A DNA stretch of 64,000 nucleotides from positions 101,844-165,843 of the forward strand of contig NZ_JADFFK010000014.1 in NCBI RefSeq assembly GCF_015223355.1. Direction: 5' to 3'. This document shows, piece after piece, positions 8,016 through 15,178 of the stretch. A model generated the notes under the pieces. That model saw only the letters and a program-made list of their open reading frames with translations, was not told the origin of the DNA and searched no databases. Each line of letters opens with the position of its first letter. The first letter of the stretch is position 1. The translations under genes and the position numbers were made by a program. This DNA comes from Salipiger mangrovisoli. Its GTDB lineage: Bacteria; Pseudomonadota; Alphaproteobacteria; Rhodobacterales; Rhodobacteraceae.

Positions 8016-9521
8016 TCAGGCCGCGCCGAGCGTTCCGTTGGCAGCGTTGCTGGCCGCCATGTCGTCAAGCTTCGCCTCGATCTGGCCAAGTTCCTCGATC
8101 TCAGCCTCGGTTTTCGCGAGGTCGACAACCTGCTCGCCAAGCGCTTTCAGCTCGGGAACGGTGACGTGCAGCAGGACGAAGGGCTCTTCGCCGTCGTTGA
8201 CCAGCGGCATCGAGTAGTCCGGATCGATGACGACGGAGACACCGGCTTTCAGGCGCTTGATGCCAGTGGGCAGCTCGCACTCGGCATTCCCCGAAACGGC
8301 TGTCAGGACCGAGATCCCGTGGCCGGTTCCGTTGACCATAAGCCTGCCGCCCTTCTCGACACTCAGCATGTCCATTTCGCAGCTGCCGGAGTCGCGCAGG
8401 CGCTCGATCTGGCCCCACGGCATGTCGCGGCGGCGGTGGCTGGCAACCTCGACCCGCTTGCGTTCCTTGAGCTGCTCGACGATCTTCTTGACGTCCTGGC
8501 TATGGTTGCGGCTTGCCAGGAGCAGCGCGTCCGCCGTGTCGACAACGATCACATCATCAAGGCCGATCACGGCGACCAGGCGGTCCTCGGAGCGGATCAG
8601 CGAATTGGACGTCTCGTGGGTGATGACATCGCCCTGGGTGACATTGCCGTTGCCGGCCTTCTCGGAAATCGAGTGAACGGAGTTCCACGCACCCACGTCA
8701 TCCCACTTGATCCCCGGCAGCGGTGCCAGCGAAATGCGGTCGGAGCGTTCAAAGATCAGGCGTTCCGTCGGTTCATTCGACGACCGGACAAAGGCCAGCT
8801 CCTCGAGGATCGACGCACCAAGCTCATCGAAATGCGCCTTGGCCACCGCTTCGGAGACGGCCGCAAGCGTGCCCTGATCGTAGCGGGCAAATTCGCTGAC
8901 CAGAAGATCGGCGCGCAGCATGGAGATGCCCGAAGCCCAGTAGGACCCGCCTGCATCCAGCAGCGCGGTTGCGTCTTCCAGAGGCGGCTTCTCGATGAAC
9001 TTCGAGACGTGGTGCAGCCCGGCGTAGTTTCCGAAGGCACCGCCATCGGTGATGTAGCCGTAGCCCGTTTCCGGATAGCTGGGCTCGACACCGAAGGTGA
9101 TGATGCGGCCGTTGTCGGCAGCATCTGCCATCGACATGATGATGCGGTTGATGTCGCCGGTGATGATGTGATCGGACGGCAGAACCAGCAGCAGGGCATC
9201 CGGATCGTTGCGCAGGGCGAAGAGCGCTGCGGCCAGTACCGCCGGGCCCGTGTTCCGGCCGATCGGCTCGCCGACGATGGTCGCGTCCATGCCGATGCTG
9301 CGCATCTGGCGGGCCACGATGGCTGTCTGCTTGGCGTTCGTGACGACGATCGGATTACCGAACCCATCAACGTGATGGCGCAGCATGGTCTCCTGGAAGA
9401 ATGTGTTGGAGCCGGCTCCGCTGACGGACTGGAATTGCTTGGGCTGATCGACACGCGACATCGGCCAAAGGCGCGAGCCCATGCCCCCGCAAAGGATCGT
9501 CGGAATGATACGATGGGTCAT
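8016..9521 (-). CDS. algA: Mannose-1-phosphate guanylyltransferase (AlgA/ManC type, degenerate isomerase domain)
   Basis: A 501-residue protein. The N-terminal ~350 residues are a GDP-mannose pyrophosphorylase domain: GGMGSRLWPMSR with QPKQF near the start, then PETGYGYI, FIEKPP, YWASGISML and VGAWNSV. This step makes GDP-mannose from mannose-1-phosphate and GTP, the substrate of the adjacent algD product. The C-terminal cupin that normally carries phosphomannose isomerase activity is recognisable by position (MPWGQIERL onward), but the expected LQxHxxRxExW metal-binding stretch is replaced by LMVNGTGHGISVL. Mannose-6-phosphate may therefore come from another enzyme. A helical C-terminal tail of about 50 residues is extra. 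Confidence 0.82.
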   Translation of the reverse strand: MTHRIIPTILCGGMGSRLWPMSRVDQPKQFQSVSGAGSNTFFQETMLRHHVDGFGNPIVVTNAKQTAIVARQMRSIGMDATIVGEPIGRNTGPAVLAAALFALRNDPDALLLVLPSDHIITGDINRIIMSMADAADNGRIITFGVEPSYPETGYGYITDGGAFGNYAGLHHVSKFIEKPPLEDATALLDAGGSYWASGISMLRADLLVSEFARYDQGTLAAVSEAVAKAHFDELGASILEELAFVRSSNEPTERLIFERSDRISLAPLPGIKWDDVGAWNSVHSISEKAGNGNVTQGDVITHETSNSLIRSEDRLVAVIGLDDVIVVDTADALLLASRNHSQDVKKIVEQLKERKRVEVASHRRRDMPWGQIERLRDSGSCEMDMLSVEKGGRLMVNGTGHGISVLTAVSGNAECELPTGIKRLKAGVSVVIDPDYSMPLVNDGEEPFVLLHVTVPELKALGEQVVDLAKTEAEIEELGQIEAKLDDMAASNAANGTLGAA

Positions 9522-9524
9522 TTG

Positions 9525-10652
9525 TTACTCCACGCTTGCAAATTTGGTTGCGATTGCGCCACGGATCCCGTCGAGACCATTGGCGAAGGGGTAGTCGCGT
9601 TCGATCGTCAGGCGGGCCAGTTGTCCGGCGCGACCGGCGTCGATGCTGGCTTCGGGAACAAGATCGATGAACAGGGGGCGGCCCGAGGTATCTGCTGCCG
9701 CCGACGACAGAGAGGCCTCGTCCGCATGGGTCGTGATCGACGTGCCATCGGCGAAGCGGGCCTCGATGCCGCGCGCCTCGGCCAGTGAGTACAGCTGCTC
9801 CGGCTCCACCCGCACTTTGAGGATCAGCGGGGCATCGGCCTGGGAAATCTTCAGCACGGGCTGGCCGGCCTGAACCGTCGCGCCCAGTTCCGGACCCGCC
9901 GAGATGGCCGTGCAGTCGTCGCAGGGCATCGCCACCGACAGCGTCTCGCCGGAGGTTGCGCGGATCGAGAAGGCGACCTCCCCCATCGACGCTTCGGTAT
10001 CGAGATAGTCGATCTGGCCGGCATCGATCGCCGTCAGGGCGCGACCCGCCGTTTCAACCCGTGCCGGGGCAACGACGTGGTCGACGAAGAAGCGGTCATG
10101 GACCAGCCATGCAGCGCCACCGATCAGGGCAATCGTCGCGGTTGCGACCAGAAGGCCGTTGCCTATGGTCCGGAGCGCGCCGCCGCCGCCATTGGTCGCC
10201 TGCTTGCCACCTTTCGACGGCTTGTTCGGCTGAAGAGCGACACCCAGGACGCGCCCCATCGAGACCACGTCTCCTGCGATGTAGGAATTCAGCACATGCC
10301 GGAGCTGCGGCAGATGCGGGCCGGTCGGATCGATGAAGGTGACCTCGATCTCGCCGTTTCCGGGATTGATGTCGGTGATGCGCCCCTCGACCGCGATGGC
10401 CAGTTGGAAGGCCTCGAAGGGGAACGAAAGACGCAGCAGGCGGTCATGCCCGACGAGGTTCGGATCGGCCAGGCCGGTCAGCTTGACGCCGGCCAGAGAA
10501 ACGCCCGCCCCTTGGTACTGCCGACCGTCGATCTCTGCCGCGAAGGGAAGCTCCATCATCGGATGATCGCTGGGTAGACTTGTCGCCGGCACATGGTGCA
10601 GGCGGCCGCTGCCCCCGTCGATCTGGCTGGTATCTGCGTGTGTAATGGACAT
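9525..10652 (-). CDS. alg44: Alginate synthase co-polymerase Alg44 (PilZ-like plus periplasmic adaptor)
   Basis: A 375-residue protein with the Alg44 layout. It has a cytoplasmic PilZ-like domain (about 30-125), one transmembrane helix (about 165-185, LLVATATIALIGGAAWLV), and a periplasmic membrane-fusion-type domain with two beta-rich halves. Alg44 binds cyclic di-GMP and activates the glycosyltransferase Alg8 in Pseudomonas. Here the second PilZ motif reads GVSLAG (50-55) instead of D/NxSxxG, and no RxxxR motif precedes it, so ligand binding is doubtful. The start has a good ribosome site (GGGAG, 8 nt away). It lies between alg8 and algA. Confidence 0.8.
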   Translation of the reverse strand: MSITHADTSQIDGGSGRLHHVPATSLPSDHPMMELPFAAEIDGRQYQGAGVSLAGVKLTGLADPNLVGHDRLLRLSFPFEAFQLAIAVEGRITDINPGNGEIEVTFIDPTGPHLPQLRHVLNSYIAGDVVSMGRVLGVALQPNKPSKGGKQATNGGGGALRTIGNGLLVATATIALIGGAAWLVHDRFFVDHVVAPARVETAGRALTAIDAGQIDYLDTEASMGEVAFSIRATSGETLSVAMPCDDCTAISAGPELGATVQAGQPVLKISQADAPLILKVRVEPEQLYSLAEARGIEARFADGTSITTHADEASLSSAAADTSGRPLFIDLVPEASIDAGRAGQLARLTIERDYPFANGLDGIRGAIATKFASVE

Positions 10653-10710
10653 GGTGGGTTCTCCCTTTGCGGGCTACGGCAATTTGAGGACTTGCGGGTC
10701 TGGGAAGGGT

Positions 10711-12198
10711 TCAGCGCAGGACGCCGGAGAGGAACAGGGTGGCCAGGGCGAGCCAGCCCAGTGCCAGAGAGTGAACGAAGGTCGAGGAGTAGGCCCGGAC
10801 GCGCTGTCCGAGTGGAGGACGGGCCGCCTTGCTGGCGCTCCCCCCTGGCTGACGGGTCCATTTCTGGCGGTCGAGCCGGAAGAGGATGTAGCTCTTGACG
10901 GTTGCTCCGAAGACCTGGCTGAACCAGAGCAGGAACGGGTAGGTGATCGGAAACCCGGGTTCGCGGACCAAAGAGAGGATCCAGCAGAACACGTAGCGGG
11001 TGAACAGGACCCACGCGACATAGGCTGGCAGGACCATCACATCGACGAAGAGCGTCCCCCAGATCACGGACAGGGGGCCCGCGATGGTCGTCCAGATACC
11101 CAGGCGCTGATCCAGAAGCGCCCATTTGGTGTAGTATCCGATGGTCGAGGTGCTCAGGGCCAGGGCCCGGCCGTTGGTCCGCAGCATGTTGCCGAACCAG
11201 CGCACCATCAGCGTTATCGCGCTGTCCATGAAGCCGGGCTTGGGCTGGCTTTCCATCGAAACCGAAGCGACATCCGGCAGGTAGCGCATCAGGTACCCGT
11301 TGGCGAGCAACCAGAACCAGGTGGATTTGTCGTCACCGGTCAAGAACTTAACGGTGCCGAGGCGCCAATGTTCGATACTGTCCGATTGCACCTGGGCAAT
11401 GAAGCCCGGGTCGGTCAGGAGATCGGCGCGGAATACCGACATGCGTCCGGTCAAAGTCAGCACCCGCCCCGACAGGCCCTGCGAAGACATCATCATCTGC
11501 CGTTGCGAGAAGCGGAGATTGTACCAATCGCGGAACAGGCCGGGTTCGGGAGTTTCCGCGATCTCGTCGGTCGTCAGGGCACCCACGCGCGGATCGGTGA
11601 AGAACGGGGCCGAGGTCTCGACGATATCGACCGGGACACAGGTGTCGCCATCGGCCACCACCACGATGTCATGCCGGGTCGGGCTCATCCGCGAGATAAG
11701 TCGATAGGAGCGCGCAAGGGCATCACGCTTGCCGGTCCCCGGTATCCGGTCGAGGTGAAGCTGAACCCGCGACAGGTCCACGTCCCGGGGCATCAGGTCC
11801 CAGATCTTCCGGATCAGCGTCTCGTCGGCCAGATCGACGACCGAGACCACGATCGTTGCCCCGCCTCGAGACGCAGCCGCGGCACGAAAGATCGAGCGAT
11901 AGACGCGCGTGGTAACATCCGGCTCGATCTTGAAGGACGTCACCAGGAAATAGGCATGCGCCGGTGCGGGCAGCGCGCCATAGGCTCTTTCCGCCCGCGC
12001 CCGGAGGCGCGGGAAGACGTAGTTGAGATAGATCGCTGCGCGCGTGAAATTCACCGCCGCCCAGCTGTAGCGCCAGATGCCGATCAGACCGACCACCACG
12101 AGGCCCTTGGAGACAGAACTGATATCGGCACCGAGCACAAACACGCTCAGCCAAACCAGAACCGCGAGGTAGATAATATGCGCAGCGATCCGGGCCAT
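10711..12198 (-). CDS. alg8: Alginate (mannuronan) synthase glycosyltransferase Alg8
   Basis: A family 2 processive glycosyltransferase of 495 residues, almost the length of Pseudomonas Alg8 (494). The ATG at 12198 was chosen because it lies 1 bp after the algD stop and gives MARIAAHIIYLAVLV; a longer reading would run 130 bp into algD. Two N-terminal membrane helices (about 5-45) precede a cytoplasmic catalytic domain with VVSVVD (118-123), the Asp183/Asp185 pair in VADGDTC, SQRQMMM (231-237) and TGDDKSTW (287-294). Further C-terminal membrane helices follow. It polymerises GDP-mannuronate at the inner membrane with Alg44. Confidence 0.9.
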   Translation of the reverse strand: MARIAAHIIYLAVLVWLSVFVLGADISSVSKGLVVVGLIGIWRYSWAAVNFTRAAIYLNYVFPRLRARAERAYGALPAPAHAYFLVTSFKIEPDVTTRVYRSIFRAAAASRGGATIVVSVVDLADETLIRKIWDLMPRDVDLSRVQLHLDRIPGTGKRDALARSYRLISRMSPTRHDIVVVADGDTCVPVDIVETSAPFFTDPRVGALTTDEIAETPEPGLFRDWYNLRFSQRQMMMSSQGLSGRVLTLTGRMSVFRADLLTDPGFIAQVQSDSIEHWRLGTVKFLTGDDKSTWFWLLANGYLMRYLPDVASVSMESQPKPGFMDSAITLMVRWFGNMLRTNGRALALSTSTIGYYTKWALLDQRLGIWTTIAGPLSVIWGTLFVDVMVLPAYVAWVLFTRYVFCWILSLVREPGFPITYPFLLWFSQVFGATVKSYILFRLDRQKWTRQPGGSASKAARPPLGQRVRAYSSTFVHSLALGWLALATLFLSGVLR

Positions 12199-12199
12199 C

Positions 12200-13519
12200 T
12201 TACCAGCAGATCCCCTCGTAGGTGCCGTTGGACCGGGCCTTCGCCGAAATCCGGGTGAGATCGACCATCGGACGGGTTGCCATGGCCGTCTCCAGCGGAG
12301 CGACGGTTTCGGCATATTTGTTGCCGACAAGGATGATGTCGCTGTTGGCGATCAGGTCCTCGATGCTGCCGACCATCTTGTCCTTCAGGTCGAGGCCGTA
12401 GTCATTGCCACGGCCGGCTGCGGAGTGATTGTTCTGATAAGCCTCGTTGACGAACGGATCGTAGACCGCGATCTCCTTGCCATCTCCCAGAAGCTTCGAT
12501 GCCAGAGTCGCCAGCGGGCTTTCGCGCAGGTCGTCGGTACCCGGCTTGAAGCTGATGCCCACCATGCCGACCTTCTTGGCACCGCTCTTCTCGATCATCT
12601 GCTCGGCGCGTTTGATCTGCGCCTCGTTGGCGATCAGAACCGCATCGAGGATCGGCGTATCAAGACCCTTCGCGTCGCCCAGGGCACGCAGGGCACGGAC
12701 ATCTTTCGGCAGGCAGGAACCGCCGAAAGCGAAGCCGGGACGCATGAAATACGGGCTCATCGCGGCTTTATTGTCGGAGCAGAGGATTTTCATCACCAAC
12801 TGCCCGTCAATATCATTCGCCTTGGCGATGTTGCCGATTTCGTTTGCGTAGGACACTTTCACAGCGCGCCAGGAATTGGAGGTGTATTTCACCATTTCCG
12901 CGGTACGCAGATCGACCGAATTGATCGACCCTTTGATATCCTTGTTCAATGCGGTCAGGAATGCACCCGTCACCTTGTCCAAAGACCCGAAGACGATCAG
13001 TCCCGGTTCCTTGTGATCTTCGATTGCGGTCGACTCACGCAGGAATTCCGGGTAGTAACCGACGCCGAAATCTACGCCAGCCTTCATTCCAGATGCTGCC
13101 TCGAGGGTCGGAATACAGGTGCCTTCCATGGAGCCCGGCACGATGGTCGAGCGCATGATGACCGAATACCAGGTATCCTGAGCCTTGATCGCTTCGCCGA
13201 GCTGGGTGCAGGCGGCTGCCACGTAGTCCAGACCGACCGAACCGTCGGGAGCCGAAGGGGTTCCGACACATACGAAACATGCTTCAGTTTTCGTAACAGC
13301 CTCGGCGATTGACGTTGTCGCGATGAGTTTTCCGGCGGCCACGACCTCTGCGATCAGTTCCGGGAGGCCCTCTTCAACGATCGGCGACATGCCGGCATTG
13401 ATGGCGTCGACCTTCCCCGGGTCGACATCTACGGCGACGACATTGTGGCCGTCGCGTGCCAGACAGGCGGCCGAAACTGCCCCGACATACCCAATTCCGA
13501 TTACTGCGATGTTTGCCAT
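12200..13519 (-). CDS. algD: GDP-mannose 6-dehydrogenase AlgD
   Basis: This 439-residue enzyme of the UDP-glucose/GDP-mannose dehydrogenase family is close to the 436 residues of P. aeruginosa AlgD. It has an N-terminal Rossmann motif (GIGYVG, 8-13), VGTPSAPDGS (85-94), STIVPGSM (124-131), EFLREG-type EFLRES (158-163) and the catalytic Cys269 in FGGSCLPKD. It oxidises GDP-mannose twice to GDP-mannuronic acid, the committed step. It is the first gene of the operon; the ribosome site AAAGGA lies 7 nt before ATG. A 14-bp palindrome lies 17-30 nt upstream of the start. Confidence 0.92.
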   Translation of the reverse strand: MANIAVIGIGYVGAVSAACLARDGHNVVAVDVDPGKVDAINAGMSPIVEEGLPELIAEVVAAGKLIATTSIAEAVTKTEACFVCVGTPSAPDGSVGLDYVAAACTQLGEAIKAQDTWYSVIMRSTIVPGSMEGTCIPTLEAASGMKAGVDFGVGYYPEFLRESTAIEDHKEPGLIVFGSLDKVTGAFLTALNKDIKGSINSVDLRTAEMVKYTSNSWRAVKVSYANEIGNIAKANDIDGQLVMKILCSDNKAAMSPYFMRPGFAFGGSCLPKDVRALRALGDAKGLDTPILDAVLIANEAQIKRAEQMIEKSGAKKVGMVGISFKPGTDDLRESPLATLASKLLGDGKEIAVYDPFVNEAYQNNHSAAGRGNDYGLDLKDKMVGSIEDLIANSDIILVGNKYAETVAPLETAMATRPMVDLTRISAKARSNGTYEGICW

Positions 13520-13535
13520 TCGGCATTCCTTTCAG

Positions 13536-13549
13536 GGTTTGATCAAACC
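13536..13549. promoter_or_regulatory. Perfect 14-bp palindrome just upstream of algD
   Basis: GGTTTGATCAAACC reads identically on both strands and lies 17-30 nt before the algD start, between promoter and ribosome site. It is a plausible operator for the alginate operon. No specific regulator can be assigned; the NarL-type regulator encoded next door is one candidate. Confidence 0.45.
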
Positions 13550-13719
13550 TGAAGCGACGAGATATTCGCCCCCTCCGGAAACTGTTCCATCACGCATTAG
13601 CGCCTCACACGGATCAGCGGCTTTTCGCCACGCGCCTTCACGTTGCAGGATCAAGGTATTCTTGCTGCAGCTGCAAAACAGTCGGGAGAAACCCTCTTTG
13701 TGTCAGGATTGCGCTTATT

Positions 13720-13744
13720 TTTTGTGGTAACTTTTCCCACAAAA
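13720..13744. promoter_or_regulatory. 8-bp inverted repeat upstream of algD
   Basis: TTTTGTGG (13720-13727) and CCACAAAA (13737-13744) are perfect complements with a 9-nt AT-rich spacer. This may be a regulator site or a weak hairpin in the alginate promoter region. Confidence 0.3.
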
Positions 13745-13750
13745 GCTCCA

Positions 13751-13786
13751 TTTTCCTGACGTCGTGGCGAAATCATGTCAGGAAAA
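13751..13786. promoter_or_regulatory. 10-bp inverted repeat with TGTCAGGA boxes upstream of algD
   Basis: TTTTCCTGAC (13751-13760) and GTCAGGAAAA (13777-13786) are perfect inverted copies separated by 16 nt. The core TGTCAGGA occurs again at 13701-13708 as a direct copy. Repeated, symmetric boxes about 180-270 bp upstream of algD suggest a binding array for a dimeric regulator. Confidence 0.45.
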
Positions 13787-13853
13787 TCCTTAGGCGGGAA
13801 CTTTCCTACATCTGGCGTGTTTAGTGACATTTCACGCCGACGCAGGCACAAAA

Positions 13854-13874
13854 AAAGACGCCTCTGGCGTCTTT
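13854..13874 (-). terminator. Rho-independent terminator of the response-regulator gene
   Basis: The stem AAAGACGCC / GGCGTCTTT has a 3-nt loop. On the minus strand it is followed by a run of seven T (complement of A at 13850-13856). It lies 30 bp after the stop of the LuxR-type gene and separates it from the algD promoter region. Confidence 0.85.
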
Positions 13875-13903
13875 CTTCAGATCAATATTTTCGGCTGGTG
13901 GCC

Positions 13904-14617
13904 CTACTGCTGTGTCACCCATCCCGAACGGAGCGCATGTCCGACGATATCCTTGCGCGTCCGCAGGCCCAGTTTCGAAGCGCCCCTGGCCTTGTAGGTC
14001 TCCACCGTCTTGGAGGAGAGGTCCAACTCGTGACCAATCTCTTTCATACTTTTGCCGAACGCGACGGCGCGCAGGACAAAAGCTTCTCGTTCCGTCAGTT
14101 CCGCCTCCATCGGGGCCTTCCGGACCCGGTCGATGAGGATCGGATCAGCGTCGACATCCGGACCGGCTTGAAACATTGCCTCTGCAAAGGCCTGTTCGAC
14201 ATGAACCAGCCCATGGCGCACCGAGGCCACCGCGATCCTGACCACCTGCAGGTCGACCTGCTTTGACACCACCCCGCTGAAACCGAGCGTCAGCAGCGCC
14301 CGCACGGTCTCCTGATCACCTGCTTTCATCACGCCGCAATAGGCAATGTACCTGGGCTTCTTCGAGAGCCCGGCGCCGATGATGTCCATCGCAGCTTCCA
14401 GCTGGTCACCGAACTGGCATGGATCGATGATGATCAGATCGGTTTCGGGATCGATGTTTGCGGCAAGCAGGTCACCGAGCATGGACTGACCTGTGGACAC
14501 AGTCAGCGCCTTGGCAGCCACACTTCCGTCTTCCTGGAGCAGCATCGAGATCCCGGCAACCAACACCGGGTTTGTGTCCATAATGAGCACATTATGGATC
14601 GTATTGTATTCGTTCAT
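13904..14617 (-). CDS. LuxR/NarL-family response regulator
   Basis: A 237-residue protein with a receiver-like domain (about 8-130) that has acidic residues at Asp14 and a candidate phospho-acceptor Asp65 in LIIIDPCQ. The C-terminal LuxR helix-turn-helix (about 173-232) contains ELTEREAFVLRAVAFGKS and LSSKTVETYKARGASKLGL. The receiver is somewhat divergent: one Asp replaces the usual acidic pair and SGVVSK stands in for the Lys region. It probably controls transcription. Lying directly upstream of the alginate operon in the same orientation but behind a terminator, it is a candidate regulator of that operon or of the RTX gene. No histidine kinase is encoded nearby. Confidence 0.8.
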   Translation of the reverse strand: MNEYNTIHNVLIMDTNPVLVAGISMLLQEDGSVAAKALTVSTGQSMLGDLLAANIDPETDLIIIDPCQFGDQLEAAMDIIGAGLSKKPRYIAYCGVMKAGDQETVRALLTLGFSGVVSKQVDLQVVRIAVASVRHGLVHVEQAFAEAMFQAGPDVDADPILIDRVRKAPMEAELTEREAFVLRAVAFGKSMKEIGHELDLSSKTVETYKARGASKLGLRTRKDIVGHALRSGWVTQQ

Positions 14618-15145
14618 AAAAGTATGACCCCTGAAGATGGCAGCAGCTTAGAAGTCACCAAGAGCATGTCGTATATCGCAGGGGGACGATGTGATTTCGC
14701 ACCTGCAGAAATCAAGGAACAGAATCGTGATCTTTCCCCACGCCATTGTTAAACTTAGGTTAAATTTTGAAGATTTTTCACATTTCTACCACCGGTTGCA
14801 CATACCGCAGCATACTCTCCCTAATTTGATGATTTATCGCGAAAAATTCCACTTATAGGTGTACGGGAAGCCCGCAAGACACCTCCGATCAAGGCGGAGA
14901 TATGGCGGGCATCCCCTGCATTTATGTAAGAAATAGGCACTCTGCTCACGCCGGCGTCAGAGCGATGAGGCGTGGCGGGGACGGGTCCGACAATCGAGAC
15001 CTGTGGGCGCCGGGCTGCAAGGGGCGTACGCCACCAGCGCCTCCGGAAGCGCCGGACCGCTCACCGTCCGCGTTTGCCCCGAACCTCTCACCAAGGTCGG
15101 CTCAAACGCTCATGTCGGGCGCGTTCTGCATGGGTGCCGCTGGTT
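14618..15145. other. Intergenic region with a nested inverted repeat, no gene recognised
   Basis: This non-coding stretch lies between the RTX gene end and the response-regulator start. Its right-hand part is AT-richer than its surroundings. GGGAAGCCCGC (near 14866-14876) and GCGGGCATCCC (near 14904-14914) form an 11-bp stem with one mismatch, enclosing CTCCG/CGGAG. It probably holds the promoter of the response-regulator gene. I see no gene. Confidence 0.4.
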
Positions 15146-15172
15146 GGCGAGCAGCGCAGCGCGCTGCTCGCC
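15146..15172 (-). terminator. Strong hairpin after the RTX gene
   Basis: GGCGAGCAGCGC and GCGCTGCTCGCC form a perfect 12-bp stem with a 3-nt loop, seven bases after the stop codon of the RTX gene on the minus strand. No clear U-run follows, so termination efficiency is uncertain. Confidence 0.6.
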
Positions 15173-15178
15173 TTCCCG

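Noticed and set aside
13651..13851. Possible 66-codon minus-strand gene between algD and the response regulator
   Set aside because: It overlaps the palindrome cluster, has no ribosome site or recognisable domain, and its start lies next to the terminator.
14860..14920. Riboswitch before the response-regulator gene
   Set aside because: Only a nested inverted repeat is visible; no conserved riboswitch core such as GEMM could be matched.
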